NCBI GenBank assembly: GCA_050246115.1 | Contig: JBFWWP010000044.1 | Coordinates: 1 to 34,291 of the forward strand | Direction: 5' to 3' | DNA length: 34,291 nucleotides | From: JBFWWP01 sp050246115 | Lineage (GTDB): Bacteria; Planctomycetota; UBA8108; UBA1146; JAJFFE01 | Shown: positions 30,901-34,291 of the stretch, in pieces | Position numbering within the stretch: the stretch's first letter is position 1 | Layout of the letters: each line of letters starts with the position of its first letter | The notes under the pieces: model-generated | Database searches by the model: none | What the model was told of the DNA's origin: nothing | Seen by the model: only the letters and a program-made list of their open reading frames with translations | Program-made: the position numbers and the translations under genes

Positions 30901-33900
30901 TCTCGAGCCAGAGTTCGCGCTCGGCCACGTGCAAGCCATCGACCGCTACCGCTTGGATGAACGTGCGCCCGCCGAGCGCCGAGCGCGCGACGCGCACGTT
31001 GCCGTTCGCGTCCGGCGTGAGGTTCACGAGCACGAGCGCGGGCTCGGGCAGGAAGTCGAGGTTGGGCGCCGCCGACCCCTCGATCCCGGATCGTTGCTCG
31101 TAGAAGTGGATGCTCTCCGATTCGTCTTCACTTGCGCGGCGCCCCCGTTGCCCCCTCCAAGTTCCACCGGCCTTGCCTTCGGTGCGCCCGGTCAGCGTCT
31201 CGCGAATGGACCAGCGGTGCATGAGTAGTGATGGCCGCGCGAGCGGGTTGCCGGGAAACCGTCGGCTCCGCTGGCGATCGAGGACGTAGCGCATCTCGTC
31301 GCTCAGCTCCCTGCCCGTGAGGTAGGTTGCCTCAGGGAGCGCATGGGTATCGCGCCGCGGCCCGGCGATCGGGCCTCGAAGACTCGCTCCCAGGGATCGG
31401 CGATCCGCGAAACGGTGGGCGACGACGTGCACGCGGGTGCCCGCGGTTGAGTGGTCGATGCCCACGAGCACCTCGTCGTTGGTCACGTTCACTCGGGCAA
31501 TGTTCGGTGCGCTCGCGGGCGAGGTCTCGAGGCTGGCCACCAGAGTGAGCCAATGGCGATCGACGCGCGGGGAATCCGTGATGCGGATCAGTACCGACTG
31601 GGCCAGTTCCTTGAGGACCAGGCGATACTCTCCCACCCCGAGATCTCGGACCTCGAGGGCTCGGCCGACCACGGCGAGGTGCTCGATCCCGTCGTGACGA
31701 TACTGACTCGCTTCGCGACAGAGCGCGAAGAGTGCGAAGTCCAGGGCCGAGGTCGCGGTCGCGGCGCCCGCGTACGGGATCCGAACGACCTCGCCGACGC
31801 GGGCGTGAACCGTGGCCGGAATCGACACCTGACTAGATGTCAAATCCCAGGAATCGCCGACCTGTCCGTTCGGTAGCTTCGCGCTTACGCGGGTGATTCC
31901 CGAGAGCGCGCCCAAATCGATGCGGCCGAGCGGGTCGGTCTGCAGAACCTGCGCGATCGGCGCCTGGAAGTCGCGATGGGACAGCTCAATGTGAACCGCT
32001 TGCCCCGGCCGCGGCTCGCCCGACTTCCCGCGCACCTCCAGCCGGTTGCCGCTGGGGTCGCGCGTCAAGAACACACCCTGGATCTCGGACGTCACGTCGA
32101 GTCCGTTGAAGGTGAAGGAGTGTCCGTGGCTGAGGGGGACCTTCTCCCCTTGGCTCAGGCTCTGGATCTTCCCTTCGAGCCGCACGGACACATTCAGGGT
32201 GCGCGGTGGGACTCGCAGCTCGTGGACGGAGAGGCGGTCATCGTAGAGCAGAAACTCTGGGATGGTCTGAACGCTACTGACGCCGTCGAGGTCGGTGACT
32301 TCGACCACGAGGCGCACTTCGTCGAGCCGCTTCACGGTGACCGGAGCGCCCTGCACCGAGAGTCGTGGCCGGACGATCAAAGGGGCCGTAGTGCCGGTGA
32401 TCAGGCTTTCGGGCTCGAGGTGGAAGTCCGCCTCCAGGACGTACTGCTCGGCGAGGTGTTCGAAGCGATCGAGTGTGGCCCAAGCTCCGGGTCCGTCACC
32501 ACGGCTCAGGACGATCGTTTCGATTCCGGGCTTGGTCGAGTAGGGGACCACCACGTCGCCGCTGTCCTGCGCGGAGTATTCGTGCCCTGCGAGCCAGAGG
32601 CGGGCGTTGGGGACCAGGCCGCCGAGGTCATCGTACACACGAAACACGTGGCCGGCGCCGCCGTGACGCTCGACGAAGCGCAGGCGGCCCTTCTGGATGA
32701 CCGCACGACTGGCGATCCCGCCCCCGATGAAGTCGACGATGTAGTCTCCCGGACCGGCCAGCTCGGGAAGGTCGAAGCGCCGTCGTTCACGACGCCAGCT
32801 CGGGTCCGCGTACTCGAAGACGCGCTCGTGATTGGGCACCAGCCCGTCGAGCGAGAAAGTCGGGGTCAGCTCGCGGCCGACCTGGCGGTAGTAGTTCAAG
32901 GAGTTGATCTCGTAGATCTTCACGATCAAGGTCGAGACGTTCTTGATGTCCAGCTCGAGGCTGACCGGCTCATTGGAGCGAAACCAAGTTCGGCTGGTCG
33001 GTGCGAACTCCAGGTCGACCCGTTGCTTGAGCCGCTCGAAGGCGTTCGGGTCATCGAGGAGGGTGTACCAACGCTCGAGTTCGCCCAAACCGGCGGTGAC
33101 CTTGGCCTCGACGAACAGGGCTCGCAGCGTGGACTCGCGGACGTATGGCGCGAAGGCATCGGGGCCGCTGTCCTGCGTGAGGAAGTGCAGCAGGTAGTCC
33201 CGCACCAGCGGCCAATCGCTCGCGACCCGGTCGAGGAGACCGGTGTGCTCGGAGGCGAGGTCGTTGGCGTAGGAGCGGAACTCGCGGCGATTGAGGTAGT
33301 CGGGGTCCATGTAGTCGGCACGCCGCGGGAGCTTCAGATACTCGAGGAAGCGGGCGCGATCATACCGACCTTGGCGTCGGTCGAACGCCAGCCGGTGGTA
33401 GAGTGCATGCACCCGCAGCGCGTTCTGGCTGGGTCGCAGGCGCTGCGTGAAGGTCACGAGACGCTCGAGGTATGCCTGCTCGGCTTCGGGGTCGACGCGG
33501 AGGTCGACCCCGATGGGTGGTGCAAGGCGGTTCAGGTAGGTCGTCAAGAAGCTCGCGTTCTGGAGGAGCTCGGGCACTTGCGCAGCGGTTTCGTCGAGTT
33601 GTTCCAGAGTCAGGAGCCCGTGAATCGGGAGCGACCCGAAGCCGGGCGACTGCGGAGTCTGGAGGTCAGCGACGACGTGGCTCACCAGGTTCGGGTAATC
33701 GGGCAACTCCAGTCGCGCGAGCAACGCTCGCCGCAGCCGCGGGTCGAGCGATCGGGAGGCCAGGTGCCACAGCCCGCGGTCCGAAAGACCGCTCGCGTCG
33801 TTGGGGTTCTGCGCAAGTTCGCGTTCGAGCAACATCTGCGGATCGAGGGACGCCGGATCGAGCGCGGTCGGGAAGGTCGGTGGCCGGTCCGGGTCGATGC

Positions 33901-34255
33901 GTACGTGACCGTACGATACGCCGAGCCGGCGCTGGAGGGCCCGCATCGTTGCTGCCGGCTGCGTCGGATAGTCGAGCAGTAGCTGGCGGAGTTCGATGGT
34001 CTCGAAGCGCGATGTGCGGCCGTAGCGCTGCTGCCACGCGGCGAGCAGGGCTGGAACTTGCTCGCGTTCGCCGATGTGTTGGGCATGCAGGCAGGAGTAG
34101 TAGTAGTGCTCCTCGGTGCCGGGGATCAAGCGCTCGAGCAGCGCGCCCCGGTCCGTAGCCAGCGCGAACTCCTCTTCGAAACCAACGACCTGAGCCTCCG
34201 CCGGGCGCGATAGCCCGAACAAGCTGACGAAGATCAGCACGACGATCAACAACAC
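27959..34255 (-). CDS. very large secreted protein with macroglobulin-like features, 2098 aa
   Basis: A signal peptide is visible (LLIVVLIFVSLFGLSRPAEA, residues 2-21). The first 400 residues are helical. From about residue 412, beta-rich segments resemble the MG-type domains of bacterial alpha-2-macroglobulins (RSNEPVSLELDIKNVSTLIV, then IYEINSLNYYR). A disordered Pro/Ala/Lys/Asp insert lies at about 1308-1385. Helical repeats follow (about 1650-1870), and the C-terminus is an Ig-like or CarboxypepD_reg-like domain (GGPLPQTYVKVYARNSNGAT). The thioester motif of classical macroglobulins (GCGEQ) is absent, so covalent trapping is not expected. The GTG start at 34255 is supported by an AGGAG site 6 bases upstream. 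The family name is tentative; an envelope or protease-inhibitory role is only a guess. Confidence 0.7.
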   Translation of the reverse strand: MLLIVVLIFVSLFGLSRPAEAQVVGFEEEFALATDRGALLERLIPGTEEHYYYSCLHAQHIGEREQVPALLAAWQQRYGRTSRFETIELRQLLLDYPTQPAATMRALQRRLGVSYGHVRIDPDRPPTFPTALDPASLDPQMLLERELAQNPNDASGLSDRGLWHLASRSLDPRLRRALLARLELPDYPNLVSHVVADLQTPQSPGFGSLPIHGLLTLEQLDETAAQVPELLQNASFLTTYLNRLAPPIGVDLRVDPEAEQAYLERLVTFTQRLRPSQNALRVHALYHRLAFDRRQGRYDRARFLEYLKLPRRADYMDPDYLNRREFRSYANDLASEHTGLLDRVASDWPLVRDYLLHFLTQDSGPDAFAPYVRESTLRALFVEAKVTAGLGELERWYTLLDDPNAFERLKQRVDLEFAPTSRTWFRSNEPVSLELDIKNVSTLIVKIYEINSLNYYRQVGRELTPTFSLDGLVPNHERVFEYADPSWRRERRRFDLPELAGPGDYIVDFIGGGIASRAVIQKGRLRFVERHGGAGHVFRVYDDLGGLVPNARLWLAGHEYSAQDSGDVVVPYSTKPGIETIVLSRGDGPGAWATLDRFEHLAEQYVLEADFHLEPESLITGTTAPLIVRPRLSVQGAPVTVKRLDEVRLVVEVTDLDGVSSVQTIPEFLLYDDRLSVHELRVPPRTLNVSVRLEGKIQSLSQGEKVPLSHGHSFTFNGLDVTSEIQGVFLTRDPSGNRLEVRGKSGEPRPGQAVHIELSHRDFQAPIAQVLQTDPLGRIDLGALSGITRVSAKLPNGQVGDSWDLTSSQVSIPATVHARVGEVVRIPYAGAATATSALDFALFALCREASQYRHDGIEHLAVVGRALEVRDLGVGEYRLVLKELAQSVLIRITDSPRVDRHWLTLVASLETSPASAPNIARVNVTNDEVLVGIDHSTAGTRVHVVAHRFADRRSLGASLRGPIAGPRRDTHALPEATYLTGRELSDEMRYVLDRQRSRRFPGNPLARPSLLMHRWSIRETLTGRTEGKAGGTWRGQRGRRASEDESESIHFYEQRSGIEGSAAPNLDFLPEPALVLVNLTPDANGNVRVARSALGGRTFIQAVAVDGLHVAERELWLESSSWTPKDLTLPESLDAAQHFAEQKRVVPVRAGDRLTIERASSATFETYADIGSVYRLYLTLSGNATLAEFAFVADWPSHTAEKKRSLYSRYACHELNLFLWRKDPEFFAAIVLPTLRNKKDPTFLDRFFLDADLVDFIEPWAYAQLNALEKALLASRLPGEAAATARHLQDRHELMPRDPEDWLRRFRTALQGRALEPGSAGAPAEEPARELSRQAPGARSLGLVAESRSDAKKDKSRRDAAPSSPAPTPPADAAPAAEADESLDKDLGYLEVAGRFFRKTPATRELAESNYYHVRRGDERQELIPVNAFWVDYAAHRSTNADSPFITPHVAAPTHSFTEMLCALAVLDLPFAPGPLRRTATGEAVVLEPNTGLVAFCQEVLPTTTALTTPILVGQNLYRDDDRFAFEGSERRDKFVSGELIVNTVYGCQVIVTNPTSSVQRLDLLLQIPRGAIPVQGGFYTRGRFVELAPYATTSIEYRFYFPRAGQFAHYPVQVSQGSSFVCAAEARTLAVVARPTQLDTSSWNHISQQGTPARVLDYLEANNVERLDLALVAWRLRDPRDYQSFGEPLRELLRRRHSYDSTLWSYSLLHNDRETAREYLRHAEDLLMACGSWFDSDLVTTRPVERYWYEHLEYDPLVNARAHRFGAHRTIDNAAFHSQYERFLEQLCQKRQVTAEDRLAASYYLLLQDRIEEAAREFARVDRARLATHVQYDYLAAYSSLFSATPEAAREIAQRHADYPVEDWRERFRALLRYLDEVSGVRTETGRDKTDDASNADLAAAEPSFDVRLVGQQVLLDYRNLASCRVNYYRMDIELLFSSQPFAKDPTSQQQGLEPWAAVRPALSTFVELPVDRNAWAFELPEPFRSANVIVEVVAAGKRRSQTRYASQLNVQLAERYGQLRVFRDRGGPLPQTYVKVYARNSNGATRFFKDGYTDLLGRFDYAALSVDELDAVDRFSVLVLHDTEGAQVLEVEPPKQ

Positions 34256-34291
34256 GATCCACTCCTGTCCATGCGACTGCGATTTCGAAGT

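Noticed and set aside
31976..33982. Plus-strand frame of 668 codons opposite the 2098-residue protein
   Set aside because: Antisense shadow; no ribosome site or domain, while the minus-strand gene has a signal peptide and AGGAG site.
27959..34255. Classical thioester alpha-2-macroglobulin
   Set aside because: No GCGEQ-type motif anywhere in the translation.

Overview
The window is GC-rich, densely coded bacterial DNA, apparently a scaffold, because it contains a run of exactly 100 Ns at 9623-9722. Gene content suggests a member of the Planctomycetota or a neighbouring phylum. The indications are secreted proteins ending in dockerin-like calcium-loop pairs, ECF sigma/anti-sigma pairs, very large secreted proteins of unknown role, DUF4388- and PEGA-containing proteins, and a Lys-rich histone-like small protein. 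No rRNA, tRNA, CRISPR array or intact transposase was recognised. The taxonomic assignment is an inference from families, not a computed placement.

Layout. 1-168: C-terminal end of a dockerin-like secreted protein. 256-4217 (minus): a two-gene overlapping unit, a large DUF4388/MshEN/TPR/PEGA/propeller membrane protein followed by a secreted protein of unknown function. 4446-5960 (plus): two small proteins built on the same T2SSE_N/MshEN-type repeat, making three neighbouring genes with this fold and no ATPase. 5974-7142 (minus): ECF sigma factor and its zinc-finger anti-sigma factor, overlapping by 4 bases. 7432-9349 (plus): a bitopic acidic protein and a small secreted protein. 9350-10679: gene-poor, gap-containing, repeat-bearing DNA. 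10680-10897: a Lys-rich small gene with a textbook -1 frameshift signal, ending in the only U-tract terminator of the window. 11510-13612: a secreted propeller/PKD/cohesin-like/dockerin-like protein. 14011-22224: a three-gene RND efflux operon (lipoprotein adaptor plus two different RND permeases, as in MdtABC). 22469-24652: an EF-hand membrane protein. 24797-26002 (minus): a TPR secreted protein and a tiny secreted protein. 26076-27826 (plus): a second sigma/anti-sigma pair, in which the anti-sigma factor carries an extracytoplasmic thioredoxin-like CPLC domain. 27959-34255 (minus): a 2098-residue secreted protein with macroglobulin-like features.

How the parts work together. The two sigma/anti-sigma pairs are envelope-signalling modules. 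The second may sense redox state through its CPLC pair. The MshEN-type cluster may be a detached cyclic-di-GMP-responsive scaffold for a pilus, secretion or motility machine; this is inferred from motif similarity only. The RND operon should form a tripartite pump with an outer-membrane factor encoded elsewhere. The best candidate for an undescribed mechanism is the 10680 gene. Its zero-frame product is a 32-residue Lys-rich peptide. A GGGAAAA heptamer in the correct phase, a 7-base spacer and a GC hairpin would give a 72-residue frameshift product that ends 3 bases before the terminator. Convergent gene ends in the window are marked by strong GC hairpins without U-tracts.
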